A stretch of 64,000 bases of DNA. Source: Planctomycetota bacterium (GTDB taxonomy: Bacteria; Planctomycetota; UBA1135; UBA2386). Positions 54,508 through 62,981 of the stretch are shown here, in pieces. Position 1 is the first letter of the stretch; the number at the start of each line of letters is the position of its first letter. The position numbers and the translations under genes are program-made. The stretch lies in NCBI GenBank assembly GCA_020638695.1, contig JACKIB010000001.1:1-64000 (forward strand), given 5' to 3'. The notes under the pieces were generated by a model, which saw only the letters and a program-made list of their open reading frames with translations, was not told the origin of the DNA and did not search any database.

Positions 54508-55650
54508 TCACACCCGCCACCGCCAACCGCGGCGATACAGCGGCAGAAGCAACGCGAAGAAGCCCACCACGAACGCCGCGGCGAACGCCAGGGAGGCGAG
54601 CTCCGGCGGTTGGATCCACCCGAATGTGTTCCGAAACACCGCGCTCTTGAGGGTGGTCACCTGGCCGCCGTCCCGCCAGCGCACGGCCGTCAACAGCCGG
54701 CCCAGCATCCCGCTGAGCACGAACACCAGCAACGCGTTCTGCCCGTACACCGCGAACGGTCGCAACACAGCAGCGCCGCGGCGCTGCTCGCACCAGATGC
54801 AAGCGGCCAGACCACTGGCCGACAGGCCCGCCGTCCACAGGGCGTACGACCCGGTCCACAGCGGCTTGTTGAACGGCATCCACACCGACCAGACGTAGCC
54901 ACCGAGGGCCCAGACGATGCCCCAACCAAACATGCGTCGCGCCACGGCCTCCGGTCGCGCGTCGCGCAGCCACAGATCACCGACCCACGTGCCCAGCAGG
55001 GTCGTGCCGAGCGCCGGAACGGTGCTGAGCAACCCTTCAGGGTCCCAGGTGCCGCGCCAAAGGCGCACACCGAACACCGCGCGATCCACCACGGCGACCA
55101 GGTTGCGTTGCGGATCCGAGAGATCCGACACGCCACCACCCGCCAGCGGATACCAGCCGAGCAGGGCTTGGTACCCGAGCAACAGAGCAACGGCGAGAAC
55201 CAAGCGCAGCCGACCGGAGAGGCCGAGGTACAGCGGGGCCGCAACCGAGTAGCACAGCGCGATGCGTTGCAGCACGCCGGGGATCCGCAGCCGCCCGAAG
55301 TCCTTCCACTTCCAGTCGGCAAAGTCCTCGACTCCAGGAAACACCGCGAGCCACAGCCCGAGCGCGAACAACAACACCCCGCGCCGCAGGATGCGCCAGG
55401 TCAGGGCACCCCACGGGTCGCGTCGCTCCACGCGGCGGCGCAGGGCCACGGAGATCGATACGCCGACCACGAACAGGAACGATGGGAAGACCAGGTCCGC
55501 GAGCGTGCAGCCGTGCCACGCGGCGTGGCGAAGCGGGCCGAACACAGCACCCCAGTCGCCGGGGTTGTTCACCAGGATCATCCCCGCGATGGTCAGGCCG
55601 CGGAACGCATCGAGCGCGAGCCGGCGGTGGGACGCAGTGGGATTCCGCAT
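54508..55650 (-). CDS. HGSNAT/DUF5009-like membrane acyltransferase
   Basis: A 380-aa polytopic protein with about 10-11 helices. It starts with RRLALDAFRGLTIAGMILVN, typical of heparan-alpha-glucosaminide N-acetyltransferase and DUF5009 proteins; then DLVFPSFLFVVGVSISVAL, GRLRIPGVLQRIALCYSVA and FAVYGQNALLVFVLSGML. In this family an acetyl group is moved across the membrane to a sugar. The ATG at 55650 just before the motif is the right start. Beside the glycan genes it may acetylate a surface sugar. Confidence 0.88.
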   Translation of the reverse strand: MRNPTASHRRLALDAFRGLTIAGMILVNNPGDWGAVFGPLRHAAWHGCTLADLVFPSFLFVVGVSISVALRRRVERRDPWGALTWRILRRGVLLFALGLWLAVFPGVEDFADWKWKDFGRLRIPGVLQRIALCYSVAAPLYLGLSGRLRLVLAVALLLGYQALLGWYPLAGGGVSDLSDPQRNLVAVVDRAVFGVRLWRGTWDPEGLLSTVPALGTTLLGTWVGDLWLRDARPEAVARRMFGWGIVWALGGYVWSVWMPFNKPLWTGSYALWTAGLSASGLAACIWCEQRRGAAVLRPFAVYGQNALLVFVLSGMLGRLLTAVRWRDGGQVTTLKSAVFRNTFGWIQPPELASLAFAAAFVVGFFALLLPLYRRGWRWRV

Positions 55651-55693
55651 GACGCCCCCAGTCTGCGGATCGAAGCTCCCCAAGGCATCCCCG

Positions 55694-57328
55694 ATGCCGC
55701 AAACTCCCCCACCCATGCGACCGATCGATCGGGGCGAGCTGTTGCGCGGCTGTCGGATGGTGCTGCACGCCGCCTGCGGCTCCGGTGCGTTCCTCGAGCA
55801 GCTGCGCACCCTCGGGGTGCCCGCGGTCGGGCTCGAGCGCGAACCAGCGGTGGCCGCCACGGCCCGGGCCCGCGGCCTGCGGGTGTTCGCCGGCGGCTGC
55901 GAGGTCCTGCGGCACCACCGCCGCAAGTTCGACGGCATCGTGGTATCGGAAGAGCTCTCCGAGCAGGAGGTGGACGCGACGGCGTCGGCCCTCTTGCCGG
56001 GTGGCATACTGCTGTTCGAACGGGGTTCACCGGCGCGGCAGCCAGAAGGACTGCGGACCCGGGACGACGGCGTCTGGCAGCGGCTGCCGGACCGCGAACC
56101 ACCCCGTGCCTGCGGCGTGTTGGTCGGCCCCTACGCGGATGCCTTGGTCGACTGCGGACGGGTCCTGGAACTCGGTTGTGGCACTGGGCACTTCCTCGAC
56201 GCGCTGGTGCTCCGTGGCTGCGCGCCGCACGGGATCGATGGTCGTCCCGATTCGGTCGCCGCCTGCCGCGCACGGGGCCTCGACGTGACCTCCGGGGACC
56301 TGCGTAGCGCTGTCGCACACCACCGTGACTGCGACGCGGTGTACCTCGGCAACTTGCTCGACGGATTGCCGGCCGCCCACCACCGCACGGTCCTCCACGC
56401 CTGCCACACCGTCCTGCGCGACGGGGGACGGCTGCTGCTGCGCATCGCACCGGATGCGGTCGACCCCAGAGCGTTGCTCGCGCAGCTGCACGAGCTCGGC
56501 TTCACCGATCTACAGAGCGGCGTGGTAGCGCGCGAGCAGGGGCACGCATTCGTGTTCGCCAGCCGATCCGGCTGTGTCCCGCCGCTCGATCTCGCGCTGG
56601 CCGACGGCATACCGCTCACGCCGTCCGACCGCGCCATCGATGCGCCCCGGCGCGACCTGTACGACCTCGAGCGGTTCGAGCGCCGCGTCCTCAGCCAGAC
56701 CGGCGAAGACGGAGTACTCGCGGCGATCTTCGCCGAGGTCGGAACCACCGACTGCAGCTACGTCGAGTTCGGCTGTGGCGACGGCGTGCAGTGCAACACC
56801 GCGGCCCTGCGCCGCGCCGGTTGGAGCGGATTGCTCATGGATGGCATGGCCGAACCGGCGGCTCAGGACGCGGTGATCCACCGCGAGTGGATCGATGCCG
56901 ACAACATCGACGCGCTGCTGTGCCGGCACGGCGTGCCGCGGGAGTTCGACCTGCTGTCGATCGATCTCGACGGCAACGACTACTGGGTCTGGCAGGCGAT
57001 CCGACACCGACCGCGGGTCGTGGTGATCGAGTACAACGCCAACCTCGCGGTCGACCAGAGCCTCACGATCCCGTACGACCCGGCGCACCGGTGGGACGGC
57101 AGCGACTTCTACGGCGCGAGCCTGCGGGCCCTCGCCGAACTCGGCACGTCACTCGGCTACCGGCTGGTGTACTGCAGCCAGTCGGGGGTCAACGCGTTCT
57201 TCGTCGCCGAAGAGCTGGTTGGTGCCTTGCCGCGGCAGCGGGTCGAGGACATCTACCGGCCGCCGAACTACTGGTACCGCGGCGCACGGCAGCTGCCCGA
57301 CCTCGGTCGCTGCATGGTCGAGCCGTGA
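55694..57328 (+). CDS. Protein with three tandem methyltransferase-like domains
   Basis: A 544-aa protein with three Rossmann-type regions in a row. Residues 1-150 have MVLHAACGSGAFLEQL and look like a methyltransferase that lost some motifs. Residues 155-300 have RVLELGCGTGHFLDALVLRG and are a normal SAM site. Residues 315-540 have SQTGEDGVLAAIFAEVG, YVEFGCGDGVQCNTAALRRA and LSIDLDGNDYWVWQAI, resembling FkbM-like methyltransferases of surface-glycan clusters. An ATG at 55715 is an alternative start. The last 180 bp overlap the 3' end of the convergent GT2-GT4 gene. Confidence 0.82.
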   Translation: MPQTPPPMRPIDRGELLRGCRMVLHAACGSGAFLEQLRTLGVPAVGLEREPAVAATARARGLRVFAGGCEVLRHHRRKFDGIVVSEELSEQEVDATASALLPGGILLFERGSPARQPEGLRTRDDGVWQRLPDREPPRACGVLVGPYADALVDCGRVLELGCGTGHFLDALVLRGCAPHGIDGRPDSVAACRARGLDVTSGDLRSAVAHHRDCDAVYLGNLLDGLPAAHHRTVLHACHTVLRDGGRLLLRIAPDAVDPRALLAQLHELGFTDLQSGVVAREQGHAFVFASRSGCVPPLDLALADGIPLTPSDRAIDAPRRDLYDLERFERRVLSQTGEDGVLAAIFAEVGTTDCSYVEFGCGDGVQCNTAALRRAGWSGLLMDGMAEPAAQDAVIHREWIDADNIDALLCRHGVPREFDLLSIDLDGNDYWVWQAIRHRPRVVVIEYNANLAVDQSLTIPYDPAHRWDGSDFYGASLRALAELGTSLGYRLVYCSQSGVNAFFVAEELVGALPRQRVEDIYRPPNYWYRGARQLPDLGRCMVEP

Positions 57329-59842
57329 CCCCGGCATTCGACGGTACAGCGCCTCGAGATCGTCGACGTATGCCGCGAACCCGCGCGGCGGGCGGATCGC
57401 CAACTGCATCCGACCCAGCAGACCCGGGGTGTCACACAGCGCGCCGATTCGTTCGGCCAAAGCGGACGCGTCGCCGGGCGGCACCAGGAAGCCATCCACG
57501 CCATCGTCGATGAAGTCCGGGATCCCACCGATCCGGCTGCCGATCACCGGCACCCGGGCGGCGAGTGCCTCGGCGACGACCAGCGGGGCACAGTCCTCCC
57601 ACACCGACGGAACCACCACGACATCGGCCTCGGCGAGGTGCACCGGCAGTTGTTCGGTGGCATAGGGTCCGGTGAACGTCACCATGCCGCGACGGTCGAG
57701 CCGCTGCAGCGCGCGCGCATAGTCCGCGGAGCCTCCCCCGTGCAGCACGCCGCGCACCCGCGCCGGATCGAGCATCTGCAGCGCTTCCACCAACACGTGC
57801 ACACCCTTGTGCGGCAGGAGCGAGCCGACGAAGGCAACTGTCAACACGCCGGCCGGCATGCTCGCAATACGCCGCTGGCTGCCCGTTCGATGCCACACCA
57901 AGTCGGCGCTCTCCGGCTGCTGCTGCAGCACGGTGATTCGGGCCGGATCCGCCCCTTGGGCGACGAACAGCTGCCGCGCGCGTTCCGAGACGGCGAGGTG
58001 CACGTCCACTCCGTCCAGCAGCGCCCGTCCGGCCGCGGCACGTGCCGCGAACGCCGCAGTGCTCGCCGGACTTCCGGTGCACGGCCCGCACCGTTCCCCA
58101 CCACCGGCGCCGCGGCACGGCTGCAGCCGATCGTCGAACAGGTAGAGACGCGGGCAAATGGGCCAGTAGTTGTTGGTCGACAGCACCGTCGGCACCCCAG
58201 CGTCCCGGCATACTTCGCGCAGTGACATCCCGAGGTTGTGCAAGTTGAAGAAGTGCACGACGTCCGGCGCGGCATCGAGCAACGTCTCGCGGAACAGACC
58301 GCGGATCTTCGGGTCGTCGACCTCGCGCAGCGGACTCCCGACGTCGAGGAACTCGCTCGGCCGCTGGAACACACCGACGCACCGGACGCCGTCGACCTCG
58401 GTTCGTTCGACCGCGTACGGCGCCGACCCGGGTCGCGCCCCGACTCCCGCGTGGAACGCGGTTACCGCGCAACCGCGCGCCGCCAACTCTCGCGCCACCT
58501 GCCGCGGCAGCATGGTGCCGCCTCCGGAATCGTCCCAGCCGTACATCACCAGCATCACCCGCGGTGACCGGTCGCCACGGCGCGGAGCGCAACGTTTGGC
58601 CGCGGCGAGTTCCTCGGCACCCACCGCGACGCCATCCGGTCCGTGGAACACATCCCACGGCGCAACCTCGCGCCAGCGCGACCAGACGAGCGATCCGTCG
58701 CTGCGGAGTTCCAACCCGCGCGTCGTGCGGCTCGCCTGCACCACGGGGTGGCGCAGCTCGGCGAAGTGCAGAGCTCGGGGCTGCAGCAATTCCGCGCGCG
58801 CTGCGGCGTTGCCGATCGCGACGCGGTTGCGCCGCGCGCCGGCAGCAAAAGCGCGATCTCCGGCAGCATCGAGCGCGCGCAACGACGCCTCGAACTGCCC
58901 AGCACACGCCAGCACCGCCGCCGAGTTGTGCGCGAACACCGCCTGCACGACAACCGCCAGCGGCCCCTCGACCCGCTCCTCCACGGCCTGGGCGAAGCAG
59001 CGCAGGGCCATGCGAAAATCGTTGTAGGGTCCCCGTGCACACAGGTTGCCCAGCTCGATCCAGCAGGCGGCCCGCGCCAGGCGGTCGACCGGCTGCTCCG
59101 CCAACCGCGGGAACACCACCTCGAGCGGCAGCGCATTGCGGTAGTGCTGCATCACCTCGACCACGTCCTGCACCACGGCGCCTCGGTGGTTCGCGCCGCT
59201 GACGCTGTCCGCCCGCTGCAGGAACAGCCCCAGGGTCTCTCGCACGTGCACCGCGCCGAACCGCGCCGCGATGCGCAGGAACATGTCCTGGTCGTTGGCG
59301 ATCACGCGCTGCGGATCGAACCACCCCACCGCGTCGTGCACGGCCCTCCGCCACACTGGCTGGGGCCCGAACAGGCAGCACGACAGCGCAGCGGTGTGGG
59401 TGTAGTCGGGCCAGTCGTAGCGGCGTGCCGCCCGACTGTCGTCGAAGCGCTCGTTGGGCCGCTCTGTCTGCAGTGCGTCGGCGTAGGCGAGACCGAACTC
59501 AGGATGTTGGTCGAGCGCGCGTGCCAGCACCTCGAGCGCGTCCGGCCGGTGCCGGTCGTCGGTGTTGGCGGTCGTCACGTAGCGGCCGCGCGCCATCGCG
59601 ATGGCGCGGTTGAACGCTACGCTGGTGCCCTCGCGCTGCGCGGTCCGTAGGTAGCGGATGTTCGGATACCGGCGCTGCATCGCGCGCACGATCTCACCTT
59701 CGCCCTCCGGCGATGCGCTGTCGACCACCAGGATCTCCAGCCGTTCCCCCAGCGTCTGCTCGACCAGGTCCTCGAGGCAGCCGCGCATGAACCGTTCGGC
59801 GCGGTACGTCGAGACGATCGCGGTGACCCACGGCTCGCTCAT
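57149..59842 (-). CDS. GT2-GT4 fusion glycosyltransferase
   Basis: An 897-aa protein. Residues 1-220 are a GT-A family 2 domain (VTAIVSTYRAERFMRGCLED, VDSASPEGEGE, TANTDDRHRPDAL). A helical middle section (230-470) resembles a TPR-like or linker region. Residues 475-860 are a GT-B family 4 domain, with VAFVGSLLPHKGVHVLVEAL, VVVPSVWEDCAPLVVAEALA and IGSRIGGIPDFIDDGVDGFL. The ATG at 59842 begins the GT2 domain. The last 60 codons overlap the convergent plus-strand gene, and the tail from VGQLPCAAVP on may be non-conserved. It would add two sugars to one glycan. Confidence 0.88.
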   Translation of the reverse strand: MSEPWVTAIVSTYRAERFMRGCLEDLVEQTLGERLEILVVDSASPEGEGEIVRAMQRRYPNIRYLRTAQREGTSVAFNRAIAMARGRYVTTANTDDRHRPDALEVLARALDQHPEFGLAYADALQTERPNERFDDSRAARRYDWPDYTHTAALSCCLFGPQPVWRRAVHDAVGWFDPQRVIANDQDMFLRIAARFGAVHVRETLGLFLQRADSVSGANHRGAVVQDVVEVMQHYRNALPLEVVFPRLAEQPVDRLARAACWIELGNLCARGPYNDFRMALRCFAQAVEERVEGPLAVVVQAVFAHNSAAVLACAGQFEASLRALDAAGDRAFAAGARRNRVAIGNAAARAELLQPRALHFAELRHPVVQASRTTRGLELRSDGSLVWSRWREVAPWDVFHGPDGVAVGAEELAAAKRCAPRRGDRSPRVMLVMYGWDDSGGGTMLPRQVARELAARGCAVTAFHAGVGARPGSAPYAVERTEVDGVRCVGVFQRPSEFLDVGSPLREVDDPKIRGLFRETLLDAAPDVVHFFNLHNLGMSLREVCRDAGVPTVLSTNNYWPICPRLYLFDDRLQPCRGAGGGERCGPCTGSPASTAAFAARAAAGRALLDGVDVHLAVSERARQLFVAQGADPARITVLQQQPESADLVWHRTGSQRRIASMPAGVLTVAFVGSLLPHKGVHVLVEALQMLDPARVRGVLHGGGSADYARALQRLDRRGMVTFTGPYATEQLPVHLAEADVVVVPSVWEDCAPLVVAEALAARVPVIGSRIGGIPDFIDDGVDGFLVPPGDASALAERIGALCDTPGLLGRMQLAIRPPRGFAAYVDDLEALYRRMPGSRLDHAATEVGQLPCAAVPVVRRPVDVLDPLPRQGTNQLFGDEERVDPRLAAVHQPVAE

Positions 59843-59849
59843 GCGCCGA

Positions 59850-60872
59850 TCAGCCGATGTGGACCACGGGCCGTCCGAGCACTGCCTCGAGCTCCGCGGC
59901 GATCGTCTCGGGAGTCGGGTAGTAGGCGCGCTCCAGCACTCCGCTGGACGGCATTCCGCGGTCCGGGAAGGTGATCCGCTGCGGCGCCGCGCGCAGCCGA
60001 TCGTGCAGCTCCTCCGCGACTCGCGCCACCACCTCGGCGGCAAAGCCGCCGAACGGGAAGTCGTAGTCGATGACCACCAAACGCCCGGTGCGCGCCACGG
60101 ACTCCAGGATGCAGTCCATGTCCAGCGGTTTGATGGTGCGCGGGTCGATCAGGTCCACGTCCAGTTCGCACTTCCGGCACGCCTCCAGCGTGTGAACCGC
60201 CGCCAGCGATGCGGCGACCACCGTCGCGCCTTCGCCTCGGTGCAGCAACTGGGCCCGGCCCAGTGGGATGGTGTACATCTCTTCCGGCACCGCGCCGGTG
60301 TTCTTGTACAACCAGCGATGTTCGAACATCAGCACCGGACTGTCGTCGCGCACGGCTTCGAGCAGCAGCCCTTTGGCGTCGTACGGATTCGATGGCATCA
60401 CGACCTTGAGGCCGGGAACCTGAGCGAACAATCCCTGCAAGGTCTGCGAGTGCTGCGCGCCGCAGCCCCAACCACGCCCGATCACCGACCGGATCACCAG
60501 CGGAACCCGCACCTGGCCGCCGAACATGTCGTGCCACTTGGCCACGTAGTTGGCGATCTGGTCCATCGCCACCAACAGGAAGTCGTTGCGCAGGTGCACG
60601 TGGATCGGCCGCATGCCGCACAGCGCAGCGCCCAACGCGACGCCCGTCATCGCGTTCTCCGCAATCGGGGTACCGAGCACCCGCTCGGGATGCGTCAGGT
60701 CGCGCAACGAGCCGAACATCGCGAACTTGTCGTCGGCGTCGAGACCGAGCACGAACACCCGTGGATCGAGGCACATCGCCTGGTCGATCGCCTCGCGGAC
60801 CGCGTCGACATAGGCGAGCACACGACCACCCGGGGGCGCCATGGCGCTGGCGGAGAAGCGGCTCCAGGGCAT
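59850..60872 (-). CDS. TPP-dependent dehydrogenase E1, beta-type subunit
   Basis: A 340-aa protein of the transketolase pyrimidine-binding plus C-terminal domain type (E1-beta): PIAENAMTGVALGAALCGMR, RSVIGRGWGCGAQHSQTLQG, VVMPSNPYDAKGLLLEAVRD and VIDYDFPFGGFAAEVVARVA. It starts 1 bp after the alpha-subunit stop and ends 7 bp before the GT2-GT4 gene. No E2 or E3 gene is nearby. The context of heptose and glycan genes suggests a decarboxylating or ligating step on a sugar or acyl precursor and not central carbon metabolism; this is inference. Confidence 0.88.
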   Translation of the reverse strand: MPWSRFSASAMAPPGGRVLAYVDAVREAIDQAMCLDPRVFVLGLDADDKFAMFGSLRDLTHPERVLGTPIAENAMTGVALGAALCGMRPIHVHLRNDFLLVAMDQIANYVAKWHDMFGGQVRVPLVIRSVIGRGWGCGAQHSQTLQGLFAQVPGLKVVMPSNPYDAKGLLLEAVRDDSPVLMFEHRWLYKNTGAVPEEMYTIPLGRAQLLHRGEGATVVAASLAAVHTLEACRKCELDVDLIDPRTIKPLDMDCILESVARTGRLVVIDYDFPFGGFAAEVVARVAEELHDRLRAAPQRITFPDRGMPSSGVLERAYYPTPETIAAELEAVLGRPVVHIG

Positions 60873-60873
60873 T

Positions 60874-61821
60874 TCAGTACACCTCGCTGGGTTGCGGGAA
60901 CGGCGACCGCACGGCAAACGCGATCGCCTCGTCGATCTCGGTCTCGATCTCCCGGGCGATCGCCCGGATCTGGCTCGGGGTGATCATCGCGCCGTGCAGC
61001 ATGAACAGCTCGAGCTTGCGGATCGGGCAGTCGCGCTGGCGATCGATCGGGTAGTCCGGCAGCGGCTCCGCCAAGTGACCCTGGTGGTTCATCCACCGCT
61101 TGGTGCGGCAGTGCAGGAGTTGCGGGCCATCCCCCGCACGCAGGGCGCAAAGCGCGGTCCCGGCGACGCCGAACACCGAGAGCGCATCTGTGCCGTCGGC
61201 GCGGTGCACCGGCATGAACTGCGCGGCCACACCGCCGATCTCTGCCGCGGAGTGTTGGCGCAGCGGCATGACGTTCGACAGGCCATTGTCCTCGCAGAGG
61301 AACAGCACTGGCAGGCGGCGCAGCGCGGCGAAGTTCAAGCTCTCGTAGTAGACCCCCGCGTTGGTCGCGGCATCGCCGAAGTACGCGACCGACACGTAGT
61401 CGGCGCCGGAGAGTTTGGCCGACAGGGCGCCGCCGACCGCCAACGCGATGCTGCCGCCGACGATCGCCGACGAACCGGGAATCCCGTGCTCCAGATCCAA
61501 CACGTGCATCGATCCGCCGTGGCCACGGGAGCAGCCGGTGGTCCGTCCGTACAGTTCCGCGACCAGCTTGTGCAACGGCAACCCCTTCGCGAGCGCCGGA
61601 CCGTGCGTTCGATGGCCGAGGAACAGCTTGTCCTGCGCAGTAAGGTGTGCGCACAGGCCCGCGGAAACCGCCTCCTGACCGATGCACAGGTGCACCGGCG
61701 TCTCCATCACGTCGGTCGGATACAGCGCGGCGATCCGCTCCGATAGCTGCCGCACCCGCCGCATCGTGCGCAGCATCCAGCGACACTGTTCCGGCTTGAT
61801 CCCCATTCCCCTGTCCGTCAT
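60874..61821 (-). CDS. TPP-dependent dehydrogenase E1, alpha-type subunit
   Basis: A 315-aa protein of the E1-alpha family: VHLCIGQEAVSAGLCAHL, HRTHGPALAKGLPLHKLVAE, GCSRGHGGSMHVLD, the TPP motif GDAATNAGVYYESLN and LFLCEDNGLSNVMPL. This is the acetoin/pyruvate dehydrogenase E1-alpha pattern. The ATG overlaps the 3' end of the GHMP-kinase gene by 4 bp. It forms a tight four-gene unit: NTase-GmhB, kinase, E1-alpha, E1-beta. Confidence 0.88.
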   Translation of the reverse strand: MTDRGMGIKPEQCRWMLRTMRRVRQLSERIAALYPTDVMETPVHLCIGQEAVSAGLCAHLTAQDKLFLGHRTHGPALAKGLPLHKLVAELYGRTTGCSRGHGGSMHVLDLEHGIPGSSAIVGGSIALAVGGALSAKLSGADYVSVAYFGDAATNAGVYYESLNFAALRRLPVLFLCEDNGLSNVMPLRQHSAAEIGGVAAQFMPVHRADGTDALSVFGVAGTALCALRAGDGPQLLHCRTKRWMNHQGHLAEPLPDYPIDRQRDCPIRKLELFMLHGAMITPSQIRAIAREIETEIDEAIAFAVRSPFPQPSEVY

Positions 61822-62981
61822 CGGTTGCTCGTCTCGGTTTTCGGTTGCTCGACTGCGGGCGACTCGGTGTGGACCGGCTCGGCCGAATCGCGTTCCGGAT
61901 ACGGGATCGGACAGCCCCGCCAGGGCAGGTCCGCGAGCTCGCGGAACGCGCCCACCGGTCGCCCATCACGCGCTGCTTCCACCGCGGAGAAGTCTTCCTC
62001 CGGGTCGAAGAAGATGATCTGGCTGCCGGACGACTCGAAGCGGAACGGCACGTGGACCAGCTCCGCGAGTTCGGCGGCGACGTCGGCTTGGCGTTCCGGA
62101 GGGACGAACAGCAGCAGGAACCCGCCACCGCCCGCGCCGGTCAACTTGCCACCGAGCGCCCCGGCCGCTTTGGCCCGGCGGTAGTAGGAGTCGACCTCCG
62201 GCGTCGACACTCCGGCGCCCAAGCTCCGCTTGACGTGCCACGCCTCGTCCAGCAACTCGCCGAAGTCTCGCACGTCGCCACCGCCGACCAACAGCTCGAT
62301 GCTCTCGTCGACCAGGTCGCGCAGGATGCGCAGCTGCCGGCGCTTGGCGTGCAGATCGCCGAGGTAGGACTCCGCGACCTGCGCCGCGGTGCGCAGGATC
62401 CCGGTGTAGAACAGCATCAGGTGGCCATCCAGCTGCTCGGTGCGGCCGGGCGGCAGCAGGATCGGGGTGACGCCGATCTGACCGCTTGGCGCGAAGGTGA
62501 GCTTGTTGAAGCCACCGACCGCCGCCGACACCTGATCCTGGGATCCCACCGCCTCGCACAGCAGGTTCTGCTCGACGTGGATCGCTTCCCGCATCAAGTG
62601 GTCCTTGCTGACCATCCGCCCCTGCAGGGCGTGCAACCCGTGCAACAGCCCGACCGTGAACGCGGAACTCGACCCCATGCCACTGCGCGCCGGCAGATCA
62701 CCGACGTGGTGCACTTCGACCCCGCGCTCGATCCCGAGATGCCCCAACAGGCAGCGCACGACCGGGTGCTCGATCTCGGCCGCGTCCCGCCGGTTCTCCA
62801 GCTGCGACCATACGACGCGATACTTGTAGTCGAAGAACGGCGGCAAATAGCGACAGGTGAGGTAGCAGTACTTGTCGATGGTGGTCGCCAGCACCGCGCC
62901 ACCGTGTTCGCGATACCAACTGGGGTAGTCGGTCCCGCCGCCGAAGAACGAGATCCGAAACGGGGTGCGACTGATGATCAC
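61818..62981 (-). CDS. hddA: GHMP kinase, D-glycero-D-manno-heptose 7-phosphate kinase-like
   Basis: A 387-aa GHMP-family sugar kinase. It starts IISRTPFRISFFGGGTDYPS, has the ATP loop DLPARSGMGSSSAFTVGLL and the C-terminal KLTGAGGGGFLLLFVP. This is the pattern of heptose-7-phosphate kinases (HddA) and related sugar-1-kinases. The neighbour upstream is a nucleotidyltransferase fused to a GmhB-like phosphatase, which supplies the next steps to a GDP- or ADP-type heptose. The start overlaps that gene's end by 4 bp. The C-terminal 40 residues are an extra polar tail. Confidence 0.86.
   Translation of the reverse strand: MIISRTPFRISFFGGGTDYPSWYREHGGAVLATTIDKYCYLTCRYLPPFFDYKYRVVWSQLENRRDAAEIEHPVVRCLLGHLGIERGVEVHHVGDLPARSGMGSSSAFTVGLLHGLHALQGRMVSKDHLMREAIHVEQNLLCEAVGSQDQVSAAVGGFNKLTFAPSGQIGVTPILLPPGRTEQLDGHLMLFYTGILRTAAQVAESYLGDLHAKRRQLRILRDLVDESIELLVGGGDVRDFGELLDEAWHVKRSLGAGVSTPEVDSYYRRAKAAGALGGKLTGAGGGGFLLLFVPPERQADVAAELAELVHVPFRFESSGSQIIFFDPEEDFSAVEAARDGRPVGAFRELADLPWRGCPIPYPERDSAEPVHTESPAVEQPKTETSNR

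Noticed and set aside
59850..61821. Pyruvate dehydrogenase E1 of central metabolism
   Set aside because: There is no E2 or E3 gene beside it, and it is tightly joined to heptose kinase and nucleotidyltransferase genes.
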